The notes under the pieces: model-generated
Told to the model about the DNA's origin: nothing
What the model saw: the letters and a program-made list of their open reading frames with translations, nothing else
The model's database searches: none
Position numbers and translations under genes: made by a program
Assembly (NCBI GenBank): GCA_963708245.1
Contig: OY970201.1
Span: forward strand, 2,666,001-2,730,000
Direction of reading: 5' to 3'
Source of the DNA: CAVYXK01 sp963708245
Lineage (GTDB): Bacteria; Pseudomonadota; Alphaproteobacteria; Acetobacterales; Acetobacteraceae
Length of the DNA stretch: 64,000 nucleotides
Part shown: positions 34,695-42,982 of the stretch, piece after piece
Layout: each line of letters opens with the position of its first letter
How positions within the stretch are numbered: the stretch's first letter is position 1

Positions 34695-35363
34695 CTACAT
34701 CTGCACCACTTCGCTCAGTTCGAAGATACCGCCCGGCGGGTTCTCGCCGATCCGTAACGTGTTCTGGTCCGGGAAACGATACGGCGGCACCGGCAGATTG
34801 TAGGGCGCCGGGACGTTCTTATACACCCGACCGGCCAGGTCGTATTTCGAGCCATGGCACGGACAGAAATAACCGCCAGGCCAGTTGGCGACCGGATCCG
34901 TGGCACTTGGCGCCGGCTTATAGAGCGGCAAGCAGCCGAGATGGGTGCAGATCCCAACCAGCACCGCGATCTCAGGCCTGACGGAGCGGTGCCAGTTGTC
35001 CGCGTAGGGCGGCTGCTGGTTGACGGTCGAATCCGGGTCCGACAGCCGCCCGAGCACATCCGGCGACTGCAACGATTTCAGCGCCTCGGGCGTGCGGTGC
35101 ACGATCAGGATGGGATTGCCGCGCCAGCGCACCGCCACCTGCTGGCCAGGCTCGATCTTCGAGACGTCGAGGTCCATCGGAGCGCCGGCGGCGATCACGT
35201 CGGCCGACGGGTTCATCGAATCGACCATCGCCCAAGCAACGGCGATCACACCGAGCCCGGTAAAAGCGCCGGTGACCAGGTTCAGGAAATCGCGCCGCGT
35301 CTCTCCGGTGGGACCGGCGTGACCGCCGGGGCCCGGCAGAACGGTGGTAGAGCTGGACGCCAT
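34695..35363 (-). CDS. petA: Ubiquinol-cytochrome c reductase Rieske iron-sulfur subunit
   Basis: The 222-aa protein starts at ATG 35363 with AGGAG about 9 nt upstream. A twin-arginine-type start (TRRDFLNLVTGAF) runs into the single transmembrane segment (GLGVIAVAWAMVDSM). The 2Fe-2S cluster motifs CTHLGC and CPCHGS are intact, and the C-terminus ends GGIFELSEVVQM. It is part of the cytochrome bc1 complex at the inner membrane. The petB and petC genes that normally follow are absent; the next gene downstream converges from the plus strand. Confidence 0.94.
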   Translation of the reverse strand: MASSSTTVLPGPGGHAGPTGETRRDFLNLVTGAFTGLGVIAVAWAMVDSMNPSADVIAAGAPMDLDVSKIEPGQQVAVRWRGNPILIVHRTPEALKSLQSPDVLGRLSDPDSTVNQQPPYADNWHRSVRPEIAVLVGICTHLGCLPLYKPAPSATDPVANWPGGYFCPCHGSKYDLAGRVYKNVPAPYNLPVPPYRFPDQNTLRIGENPPGGIFELSEVVQM

Positions 35364-35482
35364 TGCTCGCAAATCTCCTGTCGCACAGATCATCCCGGCC
35401 GCACCCGGAAGGCGGCCGGCTTGCGGCGGCAAATTCGGCCATGTTCTGCTGCGAATCAACCCACCGGATCGGAGGACGAGGC

Positions 35483-35992
35483 ATGATCACGCCGGCCTAT
35501 GTGCGCACGATGGCAGCGTACAATACGGAGATGAACCGACGGCTCTATGCCGCCGCCGCCCGCATCCCCGATGCCGAGCGGAAGGTGGATCGCGGTGCGT
35601 TTTGGGGCTCGATCTATGGCACGCTCGTGCACCTGCTTTGGGGCGATCAGGTCTGGATGGCACGCTTCGACGGCTGGCCGCGACCGCCGGTGCGGATCAA
35701 AGAGAGCGCCGCGATGATCGACGATTTCGATCGGCTGACCGACGAGCGGGTAAAGGCCGATGCACGCATCGAGGAATGGGCTGGACGGGTGACAGAGCCA
35801 TGGCTGACTGAGGATCTGGTCTGGTTCAGCGGCGCCGCGGGTCGCGAGGTGAAGGCCCAGCGCGCCTTCCTGGTGACGCATTTGTTCAATCACCAGACCC
35901 ATCACCGCGGCCAGGCGCACGCCATGATCACCGCCTGCGGCCAGCCGACCGGCGACACCGACCTGATGCTGATTTTCGACGGACCGCGGTAG
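35483..35992 (+). CDS. DinB-family protein
   Basis: The 169-aa four-helix-bundle protein has GGAGG before its ATG. The metal-binding histidine set of DinB/YfiT proteins is visible as HLLWGDQVWMARF and HLFNHQTHHRGQAHAM. These proteins are often metal-dependent thiol transferases or DNA-damage-inducible proteins of unclear activity. The gene is divergent from petA with about 120 bp between starts. No LexA-type box was noticed there. Confidence 0.87.
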   Translation: MITPAYVRTMAAYNTEMNRRLYAAAARIPDAERKVDRGAFWGSIYGTLVHLLWGDQVWMARFDGWPRPPVRIKESAAMIDDFDRLTDERVKADARIEEWAGRVTEPWLTEDLVWFSGAAGREVKAQRAFLVTHLFNHQTHHRGQAHAMITACGQPTGDTDLMLIFDGPR

Positions 35993-36071
35993 GCATCGAT
36001 TAGCACTCCGCTGCTAGTGGAGTTTCGGCCGATCGCAATGCCGCCCGGCCGGTTCTGCATGCGGCGTCGCG

Positions 36072-36935
36072 GTGCATCGCGTTCTTATTCTGCTGCTTCT
36101 GTTGCTCGCCCCCCCCTTCGCGCAGGCGACGGAGCTTAAACTCGCCACCTGGAACTTGGAGTGGCTGACAGCACGCCAACCGGATGATCCTGATCTGCCC
36201 TCCGACGCACGACCGAAGCGGCCGGAGGACATCGCCGTGCTCGCGCGTTACGCGGCCGAGCTTAACGCCGACGTAGTCGCCATCCAGGAGGTGGACGGTC
36301 CGGCGATCGCCGCGCGCGTCTTCCCGCCCGACCGCTATGCGATCCACATGACGGACGACCACGTGGTGCAGCGGGTCGGGCTGGTGATCCGCCGCGGCAT
36401 CGATTTCACTGCGAATCCGGATTTGACTGCGCTCGACCCTCCACATAGCGGGCTGCGCAGCGGCGCCGACGTCACCCTGCATCTTTCCGATGAGACGTTG
36501 CGCGTCCTCGCGGTGCATCTGAAGACCGGCTGCCACTATTCGCCGATGCAGAACAGCTCGCGGCGCGCCTGCTCGGAGCTGGCCGAGCAGGTGCCGCCAC
36601 TCGCCGCGTGGATTGCGGAGCGACGCGCCGAGGGGTCTGCTTTCATCGTCATGGGCGACTTCAATCGCTGGATGGACGATCGCGATGGCCACCCCGAACC
36701 GTTCTGGTCGGCGCTGCGCCAAGCCGCCCCATTGGTTCGTGCCACCCAAGGCATGGCCAGCCCGTGCTGGGGCGGCGAGCATTTCATCGATCACATCATC
36801 GCCGGCGGCGCGGCCGGCGACTGGTTGGAACGCAGCACGTTGCGCGTGATGGTATTCCGCGAAACCGGGGCGGAGTGGAAGGAACGTCTGTCGGACCACT
36901 GCGCGGTGTCGGTGCGCCTTCGCCTCGGCGGCTGA
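36072..36935 (+). CDS. Secreted endonuclease/exonuclease/phosphatase-family protein
   Basis: The 287-aa protein has a GTG start and signal peptide (VHRVLILLLLLLAPPFAQA). The DNase I-like fold is marked by LKLATWNLEWL, VVAIQEVDG (metal Glu), LRVLAVHLKTGCHY, IVMGDFNRWMDD and the terminal SDHCAVSV histidine. Such exported enzymes act on extracellular nucleic acids or phosphoesters in the periplasm or outside. It stands alone between dinB-like and sdhB. Confidence 0.87.
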   Translation: MHRVLILLLLLLAPPFAQATELKLATWNLEWLTARQPDDPDLPSDARPKRPEDIAVLARYAAELNADVVAIQEVDGPAIAARVFPPDRYAIHMTDDHVVQRVGLVIRRGIDFTANPDLTALDPPHSGLRSGADVTLHLSDETLRVLAVHLKTGCHYSPMQNSSRRACSELAEQVPPLAAWIAERRAEGSAFIVMGDFNRWMDDRDGHPEPFWSALRQAAPLVRATQGMASPCWGGEHFIDHIIAGGAAGDWLERSTLRVMVFRETGAEWKERLSDHCAVSVRLRLGG

Positions 36936-37088
36936 GCTTCCCGGCGGTCTCCGCATGCCCCACGGAATGCCGTGATTTGAGACGTTCGGGCTGCTGCGGA
37001 GGATGGCGGAAATTTTGCCCCCGCCAGAGGCGGCATTTTCATCCAACCGTGGTCCGCCCCGACGTGCTGGCCGACTGCGCTCACCCGA

Positions 37089-37871
37089 TCAGACCTGACG
37101 TTCGATGATCGACTGCTTGATGGCGGCAATGGCCTTGGCGGGGTTGAGCCCCTTCGGACAGGTGTCGGTGCAGTTCATGATCGTGTGGCAGCGATAGAGC
37201 TTGAACGGGTCTTCCAGCGCATCGAGCCGCTCGCCCGTTGACTCGTCGCGCGAGTCGGCAATCCAGCGATAGGCCTGCAGCAGCACCGCCGGGCCGAGGT
37301 ACCGGTCGCCGTTCCACCAGTAGCTAGGGCAAGACGTGGTGCAGCAGAAGCACAGGATGCATTCCCACAGGCCGTCCAGCTTGGCGCGCTCCTGCCGGCT
37401 CTGCGGCCGTTCGGCATCGGGTGGGGCCGGCGTGTCTGCCTTCAGCCACGGCTCGATGCTGCGATACTGGGCATAGACTTGCGACAGGTCGGGAACCAGG
37501 TCCTTGACCACCGGCATGTGCGGCAGGGGGGTGATGCGCACCGCGCCCTTCACCTCATCGATCGGTTTCAGGCAGGCGAGCGTGTTGCCGCCGTCGATGT
37601 TCATCGCGCAGGAGCCGCAGATGCCCTCTCGGCAGGAGCGGCGGAAAGTCAGCGTTGAATCGATCTCGTTCTTGATCTTGATCAGCGCGTCGAGCACCAT
37701 CGGCCCGCAGGCGTCGAGGTCGATTTCGTATGTATCAGTCCGCGGGTTCTGCCCATCATCGGGGTTCCAGCGGTAGATGCGGAACGTGCTCACGCGTTTC
37801 GCGCCGGGCGGCGCTTTGAAGGTCCGGCCCTGGGTGATGCGGCTGTTTGCCGAGAGAGTGAATGCCGCCAT
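37089..37871 (-). CDS. sdhB: Succinate dehydrogenase iron-sulfur subunit
   Basis: The 260-aa protein has the three cluster-binding motifs in order: CREGICGSCAMNIDGG (2Fe-2S), CILCFCCTTSCPSYWW (4Fe-4S) and CHTIMNCTDTCPKGLNP (3Fe-4S). The N-terminal FRIYRWNPDDGQNPRTDTYE is typical. It passes electrons from SdhA flavin to ubiquinone in complex II. It starts 3 bp after the sdhA stop, as the last gene of sdhCDAB. Confidence 0.96.
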   Translation of the reverse strand: MAAFTLSANSRITQGRTFKAPPGAKRVSTFRIYRWNPDDGQNPRTDTYEIDLDACGPMVLDALIKIKNEIDSTLTFRRSCREGICGSCAMNIDGGNTLACLKPIDEVKGAVRITPLPHMPVVKDLVPDLSQVYAQYRSIEPWLKADTPAPPDAERPQSRQERAKLDGLWECILCFCCTTSCPSYWWNGDRYLGPAVLLQAYRWIADSRDESTGERLDALEDPFKLYRCHTIMNCTDTCPKGLNPAKAIAAIKQSIIERQV

Positions 37872-37874
37872 AGC

Positions 37875-39686
37875 TTAGTAGACCCGCTTCTTCGGTGGGA
37901 ACACCGACACTTCGTTGGTCAACGTCTGCAGCTTGACCGGGCGATAATCGAGGCGCACCTCGCCGCGCTCATTGCACCAGGCCAGGGTGTGCTTCATCCA
38001 ATGCTGATCGTCGCGCTCGGGATAGTCGTCATGGGCGTGCGCACCGCGGCTTTCGGTACGCGCGTCAGCGCCGACGATCGTTGTCATCGCGTTGCCCATC
38101 AGGTTCTGCAGCTCCAACGCCTCCATCAAATCGCTGTTCCAGATCAGGCTGCGGTCGGACACCGACATGTCGGCCAGCCCGTCCCAGACCTTGTGCATCT
38201 TCTCGACGCCTTCGCGCATGCTCGTTGTGTTGCGAAACACCGCGGCGTGCTTCTGCATCGTGCGCTGCATCTCTAGCCGCAGCTCAGCCACGCGCGTGCC
38301 GCCGCCGGCATGGCGCGCGCGGTCGAAGCGATCGAGCGACGCCTCGCCGGCACGCGGCGGCAGCGGCGCCTGGCTGGCGCCTGGGCGTACGATCTCAGCT
38401 GCCCGTTTCGCCGCCGCACGACCGAACACGACAAGATCGATCAACGAGTTGGTGCCAAGTCGGTTGGCGCCGTGCACCGAGACGCAGGCGCACTCACCTA
38501 CCGCCATCAGGCCGGGAATCACTGCGTCTGGATCGGATGGCGTCGGGCGCAGAACCTCGCCGTGATAGTTCGTCGGAATGCCGCCCATGTTGTAGTGCAC
38601 GGTGGGCAGCACTGGGATCGGGTCCTTGGTCACATCGACGCCGGCAAAAACCCGGGCGGTCTCGGAGATGCCGGGCAGACGTTCGTGCAGCAGATCGGCG
38701 CCGAGATGCTCCAGATGGAGCATGATGTGGTCCTTGTGTGGTCCGCAGCCGCGACCCTCGGCGATCTCGATGGTCATCGAACGCGAGACCACGTCGCGTG
38801 ACGCCAGGTCCTTGGCGGTTGGTGCGTAGCGCTCCATGAAGCGCTCGCCTTCGGAGTTAGTGAGATAGCCACCCTCGCCGCGCGCACCCTCGGTGATCAA
38901 GCAACCGGCGGGGAAGATCCCAGTAGGGTGGAACTGCACGAATTCCATGTCCTGGCAGGGCAGGCCAGCGCGCAGCACCATACCGTTGCCATCACCCGTG
39001 CAGATATGCGCCGAGGTGCAGGAGAAATAGGCGCGGCCGTAGCCACCGGTCGCCAGCACGACGATTTGGGCACGGAACCGGTGGAGCGAGCCATCCTCCA
39101 GACACCAGGCGGTGACGCCGCGGCAGACGCCCTCCTGGTCCAGGATCAGGTCAAGCGCGAAATACTCGTTGAAGAACTCGACGTCGTGCTTGAGGCTCTG
39201 CTGATAGAGCGTTTGCAGGATCGCATGCCCGGTGCGGTCGGCGGCGGCGCAGGCCCGCAGAGCGGGCTCTTTGCCATAGTCCTTCATGTGGCCGCCGAAC
39301 GGGCGTTGATAGATCTTGCCGTCCTCGGTGCGGCTGAACGGCACGCCGAAATGCTCGAGCTCGTATACCGACGGGATCGCTTCGCGGCAGAGGTACTCGA
39401 TCGCGTCCTGATCGCCGAGCCAGTCCGACCCCTTGACGGTGTCGTACATGTGCCAGCGCCAGTCGTCCTCGCCCATGTTGCCGAGGGCGGCGCCGATCCC
39501 GCCCTGCGCCGCCACGGTGTGGCTGCGGGTCGGGAACACCTTGCTGATGCAGGCCGTTTTCAGCCCCGCCGCGCCCATCCCAAGCGTGGCACGCAGGCCG
39601 GAGCCGCCGGCGCCGACCACCACCGTGTCGTAAGTGTGATCGACGAATTGATAGGCTTGCCGGGACGGCATGGTCGTCGCGTCCAT
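37875..39686 (-). CDS. sdhA: Succinate dehydrogenase flavoprotein subunit
   Basis: The 603-aa protein starts at ATG 39686 (MDATTMPSRQAYQFVDHTYD). The FAD-binding site VVVGAGGSGLRATLGMG is followed by SHTVAAQGG with the flavin-linked histidine. The catalytic region includes HPTGIFPAGCLITEGARGEG and TVHYNMGGIPTNY, and GECACVSVHGANRLGTNSL completes the FAD fold. It oxidises succinate to fumarate in the TCA cycle. A Pro/Ala-rich stretch near residue 475 (GASQAPLPPRAGEASLDR) is a mild lineage-specific insertion. It follows sdhD by 14 bp. Confidence 0.96.
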   Translation of the reverse strand: MDATTMPSRQAYQFVDHTYDTVVVGAGGSGLRATLGMGAAGLKTACISKVFPTRSHTVAAQGGIGAALGNMGEDDWRWHMYDTVKGSDWLGDQDAIEYLCREAIPSVYELEHFGVPFSRTEDGKIYQRPFGGHMKDYGKEPALRACAAADRTGHAILQTLYQQSLKHDVEFFNEYFALDLILDQEGVCRGVTAWCLEDGSLHRFRAQIVVLATGGYGRAYFSCTSAHICTGDGNGMVLRAGLPCQDMEFVQFHPTGIFPAGCLITEGARGEGGYLTNSEGERFMERYAPTAKDLASRDVVSRSMTIEIAEGRGCGPHKDHIMLHLEHLGADLLHERLPGISETARVFAGVDVTKDPIPVLPTVHYNMGGIPTNYHGEVLRPTPSDPDAVIPGLMAVGECACVSVHGANRLGTNSLIDLVVFGRAAAKRAAEIVRPGASQAPLPPRAGEASLDRFDRARHAGGGTRVAELRLEMQRTMQKHAAVFRNTTSMREGVEKMHKVWDGLADMSVSDRSLIWNSDLMEALELQNLMGNAMTTIVGADARTESRGAHAHDDYPERDDQHWMKHTLAWCNERGEVRLDYRPVKLQTLTNEVSVFPPKKRVY

Positions 39687-39700
39687 GATCTGACGATTCC

Positions 39701-40105
39701 TTACAGCCCCAGCTCCAGGGTGGCGGCGAAGCAGAACAGCGCCAGCAGGATGCAGATGACGCGCTGACCCAACAGCAGGGTCAGCCGCGCGGGGTTTTGA
39801 TGAACGTAGTCCTCGATGACCACGCGTAAGCCGAGCTCCAGATGCCGGAAGGTGGCGGCGATTAAGCACAGCATCAGCACGAGCGGCACGGGTGAGTGCA
39901 GCCAGGCGACGACATCGGCGCGGGACGCACCCTCAAGCCGGATGGCAGCGCAAACGAACCACAAAGTGAGCGGCACCAGCGCCAGCGCAGTGAGCCGCTG
40001 CGACCACCAGTGGCCTGCACCGGCGCGGGCGGCACCCAGCCCCCGCACCCGGCCGAGCTGGGACCGGAGGATGTCGATCTGCACGGGCTCTGCCGGATCG
40101 GCCAT
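39701..40105 (-). CDS. sdhD: Succinate dehydrogenase membrane anchor subunit SdhD
   Basis: The 134-aa protein has three transmembrane helices (LTALALVPLTLWFVCAAI, VPLVLMLCLIAATF, QRVICILLALFCFAATLEL) and the motif FRHLELGLRVVIEDYVH, typical of SdhD. It helps bind haem b and ubiquinone. The start overlaps the sdhC stop by ATGA. Confidence 0.9.
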   Translation of the reverse strand: MADPAEPVQIDILRSQLGRVRGLGAARAGAGHWWSQRLTALALVPLTLWFVCAAIRLEGASRADVVAWLHSPVPLVLMLCLIAATFRHLELGLRVVIEDYVHQNPARLTLLLGQRVICILLALFCFAATLELGL

Positions 40106-40536
40106 CACCACACCGCGAAGCCGATGATCCACACGATCAGCGTCACCGCCGCGGTGACTGCCACCACGCCCCAACCGGTAGTTCGATAGACGTGGTCGTC
40201 GAACCCGTAGCCGGCGTCCCAGACCAGATGCCGGATGCCGGTGAGCAGGTGGAAGATCAGCGCCGCCGCCCATAGGAGCAGCAGCAGCACGCCGAGCCAG
40301 GAGGCCAGGAATCCCTGCACCACGGCGAATGCTCCGTCCGAAGTCGCAGCCGCAACCAGCCACCAAGTCAGCAACAGGGTGCCAACCCCCAGGCCGACAC
40401 CGGTGATACGATGGCTGATCGACAGCGCCATGCTGATCGGCCAGCGATAGACCTGGAGATGCGGAGATAGCGGGCGGCGGACCAACTTGCCGCCGGAGCT
40501 GCGCCCCACCATAAGCGCGTCGCGAACGTCGGTCAC
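40105..40536 (-). CDS. sdhC: Succinate dehydrogenase cytochrome b556 subunit
   Basis: The protein has about 143 aa with a GTG start preceded by GGAG. The family start RPLSPHLQVYRWPISMALSI and SHRITG carry the quinone-site Ser/Arg. The haem-ligand segment HLLTGIRHLVWDAGYG is intact, and there are three transmembrane helices. An ATG at 40512 is an alternative but has no ribosome-binding site. It is the first gene of the sdhCDAB operon. Confidence 0.92.
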   Translation of the reverse strand: MTDVRDALMVGRSSGGKLVRRPLSPHLQVYRWPISMALSISHRITGVGLGVGTLLLTWWLVAAATSDGAFAVVQGFLASWLGVLLLLLWAAALIFHLLTGIRHLVWDAGYGFDDHVYRTTGWGVVAVTAAVTLIVWIIGFAVW

Positions 40537-40616
40537 GGGAACTCCATTCGCCGGCCCGGCCCGAGATCGTTCGATGCCGAGCGATTTCGTTTTCTACCCT
40601 ATGGAGCCGGGAGGGG

Positions 40617-41069
40617 TCAACGCGGGGGCGAGTGCGCGGCTGGGCTGTCTCCGCTGCATGCATCACGCATTTTCGCCAGCACGCCAGCCATGTTGCGGCC
40701 GACTCGGCTGATTGCGTCGTTCCAGGCGAATAGGCCGAAGCGGTCGAATTCCGGCAGCAGAGCACCGCCTGGGGCAGTGAAGACAGAGGCACAGGAAAGT
40801 TTGCCTGGGTCCGGCATCTCTACCGGCCGCCAGACGAACAGCGCGAGGTCCTTGCCTGGGAGATAGCGATGCACACCGAGCGGTCGGAGGGCGTCAGGCG
40901 GTGCTTCGAGGCCGCTTTCTTCGCGCAATTCCCGCACAGCGGCTTCGACGGGTGCTTCGCCTGGTTCGGCTAGGCCCTTGGGGATGTCCCAGCGAGGCGA
41001 GCGCGTGGCATGGCCCAGCAGGATCTGCGCTCCGTCGGTGACGATCACGCCGCACGTGAGCCGGCGCAT
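40617..41069 (-). CDS. NUDIX hydrolase
   Basis: The 150-aa protein has a canonical Nudix box: GLAEPGEAPVEAAVRELREE followed by SGL. The preceding SPRWDIPKG is usual for small Nudix enzymes of the MutT/Ap4A type. It hydrolyses a nucleoside diphosphate linked to another group; the exact substrate is not predictable. It lies 80 bp upstream of sdhC on the same strand and could be cotranscribed with the operon. Confidence 0.9.
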   Translation of the reverse strand: MRRLTCGVIVTDGAQILLGHATRSPRWDIPKGLAEPGEAPVEAAVRELREESGLEAPPDALRPLGVHRYLPGKDLALFVWRPVEMPDPGKLSCASVFTAPGGALLPEFDRFGLFAWNDAISRVGRNMAGVLAKMRDACSGDSPAAHSPPR

Positions 41070-41491
41070 TGGGGTGGTCCGGGGGGATGGTTCGGCATCT
41101 CTGCGCGGCGTCTATACATTTCGTTTCATGTCTCTTTAGCACGGAGGACGCCGACGGCCACAGGGGCCACGGGTGCGCCGGAGAGACGAGCGATTCTTGG
41201 GCAAGCCATTCCCGATAGTTGGTTCTAAGTAACGCGACGAAACGAGCTGCACTGCGCTGTCTTTATGGTCGCAAGCTTCTCTGCCGCTGGTGAAGCACAC
41301 GGCAAGGAACGACCAACTGAGGCGGTTTGGCCCCTTGTAAACCAGAAGATGGCCCCCATGTACTGGGATCGGCACTTTTCGCCGTGGGTCATGTTTGCCC
41401 AGGTCCACGCTCCGCGTTGTCTCCGGCACTTCCCATTGAAAAGGAATACGGTCTACAGAGTGTAGATCGCCGAAAAAACCGGAGTGACATA
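41070..41491. other. Intergenic/leader region before cspA
   Basis: There is no supported gene in 422 bp. The right half should contain the cspA promoter and 5' leader. A short dyad CTACA-GAG-TGTAG (41453-41465) lies about 25 nt before the cspA start and may fold in the mRNA. The few open frames here have no ribosome-binding sites or family features. Confidence 0.4.
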
Positions 41492-41698
41492 ATGTCATCA
41501 GGGACAGTCAAATGGTTCAACGCCCAAAAGGGCTATGGCTTCATCCAGCCGGATGACGGCTCAAAGGATGTGTTTGTCCACATCTCGGCGGTCGAGCGCG
41601 CAGGCCTAAGCAGCCTCAACGACGGCCAAAAGGTCACCTTCGACGTCGAGCGTGGCCAGCAAGGTAAGACGTCTGCGGTCAATCTGCAGGTCTCATGA
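41492..41698 (+). CDS. cspA: Cold-shock protein
   Basis: The 68-aa protein is a single OB-fold cold-shock domain: MSSGTVKWFNAQKGYGFIQP contains RNP1 (KGYGFI), and VFVHISAVERAG contains RNP2. It binds single-stranded RNA/DNA and acts as an RNA chaperone. GGAG stands 8 nt before the ATG. A strong hairpin follows 6 bp after the stop. Confidence 0.94.
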   Translation: MSSGTVKWFNAQKGYGFIQPDDGSKDVFVHISAVERAGLSSLNDGQKVTFDVERGQQGKTSAVNLQVS

Positions 41699-41704
41699 GC
41701 CGAG

Positions 41705-41735
41705 GATCCGGCGCTGCGGCATGCAGCGCCGGATC
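41705..41735 (+). terminator. Rho-independent-type terminator after cspA
   Basis: The arms GATCCGGCGCTGC and GCAGCGCCGGATC form a perfect 13-bp stem around a 5-nt loop, starting 6 bp after the cspA stop. It is followed by GTTCT, a weak U-tract. Confidence 0.6.
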
Positions 41736-41740
41736 GTTCT

Positions 41741-41971
41741 ATGGGGACACCACATTTGGCACTGCATAAATTCGCGATCGGGGACCGGGTTCAAGTAAAC
41801 CTCGACGTCTCCGCTGGCGGCCGACAACCGGACCTCTATACGATCTCTCGTCTTCTGCCGATCGAAGCCAAAGTCTGCCAATACCGCGTCAAACGAGAGC
41901 ATGATGGGCAAGAACGCCGGGTGGGCGAGGATCAGCTCATACGAGGGGAATCTGCGAAGCCCTGGAAGTGA
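41741..41971 (+). CDS. Small conserved hypothetical protein (76 aa)
   Basis: The protein begins MGTPHLALHKFAIGDRVQVN and contains DLYTISRLLPIEAKVCQYRV and GQERRVGEDQLI. Short alphaproteobacterial proteins with a FAVGD...YTV.R.LP...YRV..E....RVV.E.QL pattern are common and appear to be single SH3-like barrels of unknown function. It lies just after the cspA terminator on the same strand. Confidence 0.65.
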   Translation: MGTPHLALHKFAIGDRVQVNLDVSAGGRQPDLYTISRLLPIEAKVCQYRVKREHDGQERRVGEDQLIRGESAKPWK

Positions 41972-42384
41972 CCTGTCGGTCCGATGCACCAGATTCGAGG
42001 TACCTTCCCGCTTAAGCTGCTGTTTGTCGAGCCCAACATCATCATTGGTCGCATCCGGCGCAGGTGAGAAGCGTTACTTGGCGCGGCGACTGAGTCACGC
42101 CATTGCTGCCTGAGCCCGGGCCGTCGCCCTCGGACGTCAACACGAGGTCGCCGTTCGGTGCCGTTTTCAGACGGTCGGTGTCGGAGTTGGTACCGGTCTG
42201 CTCATTCAGAAGGATGTTCGTGGTGGTCAGGGTGCCCGTCGAATGGTGGCCCTGGTTCGGCTCTTGAACGACAGGGTCGGTCGGATTCACCGGCCGGGAT
42301 CGCGTTGGTCTGCGTCTCGGGCTAGCTGAGCAGTTCCTGGATCAGCGCCCTCAGCGCGCTCGTGCATTTCCCCAGCTTGCTTGC
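41972..42384. other. Intergenic region with one weak minus-strand ORF
   Basis: The only candidate is 42290-42042 on the minus strand (82 aa, starting MNPTDPVVQEPNQGHHSTGT). It is rich in Thr, Asn and Gly, lacks a clear ribosome-binding site and matches no family I know, so it is not called as a gene. Otherwise nothing was recognised in these 413 bp. Confidence 0.35.
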
Positions 42385-42831
42385 CTATGCGCTGGCAAGC
42401 CGCTCGCGGAGCGCCGCCGCGTCCTTGGCCTGACGCAGCTCGCGGACGAACTGGCGGTCGCGGATAGGCCGGGCGATGGCTGCCAGAGCGGCGACATGCT
42501 CGGTATCGGCGTTAGGTGGGATCAGCAACAGGAACACGAGATCGACCGGCTGGCCATCGATGGCTTGAAAGTCGATGGGCCGCGCCAACCGCGCGAACAG
42601 GCCGAAGAAAGCTGTCAGGCCCTCGATGCGGGCATGCGGCAGGGCGAAGCCTTGCCCAAGGCCGGTGGAGCCGAGTTGCTCCCGTGTCTGCAGCGCGGTG
42701 AGGATCGACGATACGTCAATGCCGGTGGCGGCGGCTGAGCGTCGAGCGAGCTCGGCCAGGAGCTGCGGTTTGTCCGGCACGCGAAGGCCGGCGACGACCT
42801 GGGCGGGCGCGATCAGGTCGGCGATACGCAT
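42385..42831 (-). CDS. ptsN: PTS nitrogen-regulatory protein EIIA-Ntr
   Basis: The 148-aa EIIA protein of the fructose/mannitol type starts MRIADLIAPAQVVAGL. The phosphorylated His 66 lies in LGQGFALPHARIEGL, and VDLVFLLLIPPNADTEHVAA is characteristic. EIIA-Ntr is phosphorylated by NPr/PtsP and regulates targets by direct binding, including KdpD and potassium transporters in the species studied. It is encoded downstream of kdpE on the same strand, separated by a large palindromic repeat. That placement makes a link to potassium control plausible. Confidence 0.88.
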   Translation of the reverse strand: MRIADLIAPAQVVAGLRVPDKPQLLAELARRSAAATGIDVSSILTALQTREQLGSTGLGQGFALPHARIEGLTAFFGLFARLARPIDFQAIDGQPVDLVFLLLIPPNADTEHVAALAAIARPIRDRQFVRELRQAKDAAALRERLASA

Positions 42832-42860
42832 GGTTGCGATTTGGATAAGGGCTGAGATTG

Positions 42861-42960
42861 CGGCCCGGCGCCCTCCCCCCAACTCCCTCCCGCAAGGGGA
42901 GGGGGAGTGCCGTCCCCCCGTCCCCTTGCGGGAAGGAGTTGGGGGGAGGGGGCCGGGCCG
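42861..42960. repeat. 100-bp near-perfect inverted repeat between kdpE and ptsN
   Basis: Two 40-bp arms (42861-42900 and 42921-42960) are complementary at 38 of 40 positions around a 20-nt centre that itself can pair (GGGGGA/TCCCCC). The arms contain CCCTCCCCCCAACTCC and TCCCGCAAGGGGA. The element occupies most of the 150-bp gap between kdpE and ptsN and would form a very stable mRNA hairpin. It could stop or protect the kdpDE transcript and set different ptsN levels. Related shorter units lie at 34632, 46455 and 48678. Confidence 0.75.
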
Positions 42961-42982
42961 TCAGACGAGCCTTCCACCAACA

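Noticed and set aside
36000..37046. Long minus-strand open frame opposite the secreted endonuclease-like gene
   Set aside because: The plus strand encodes a complete, motif-rich exonuclease/phosphatase family protein with signal peptide; the opposite frame is a GC-bias artefact.
42042..42290. Minus-strand 82-codon ORF
   Set aside because: No ribosome-binding site or family match; Thr/Asn/Gly-rich composition does not distinguish it from chance.
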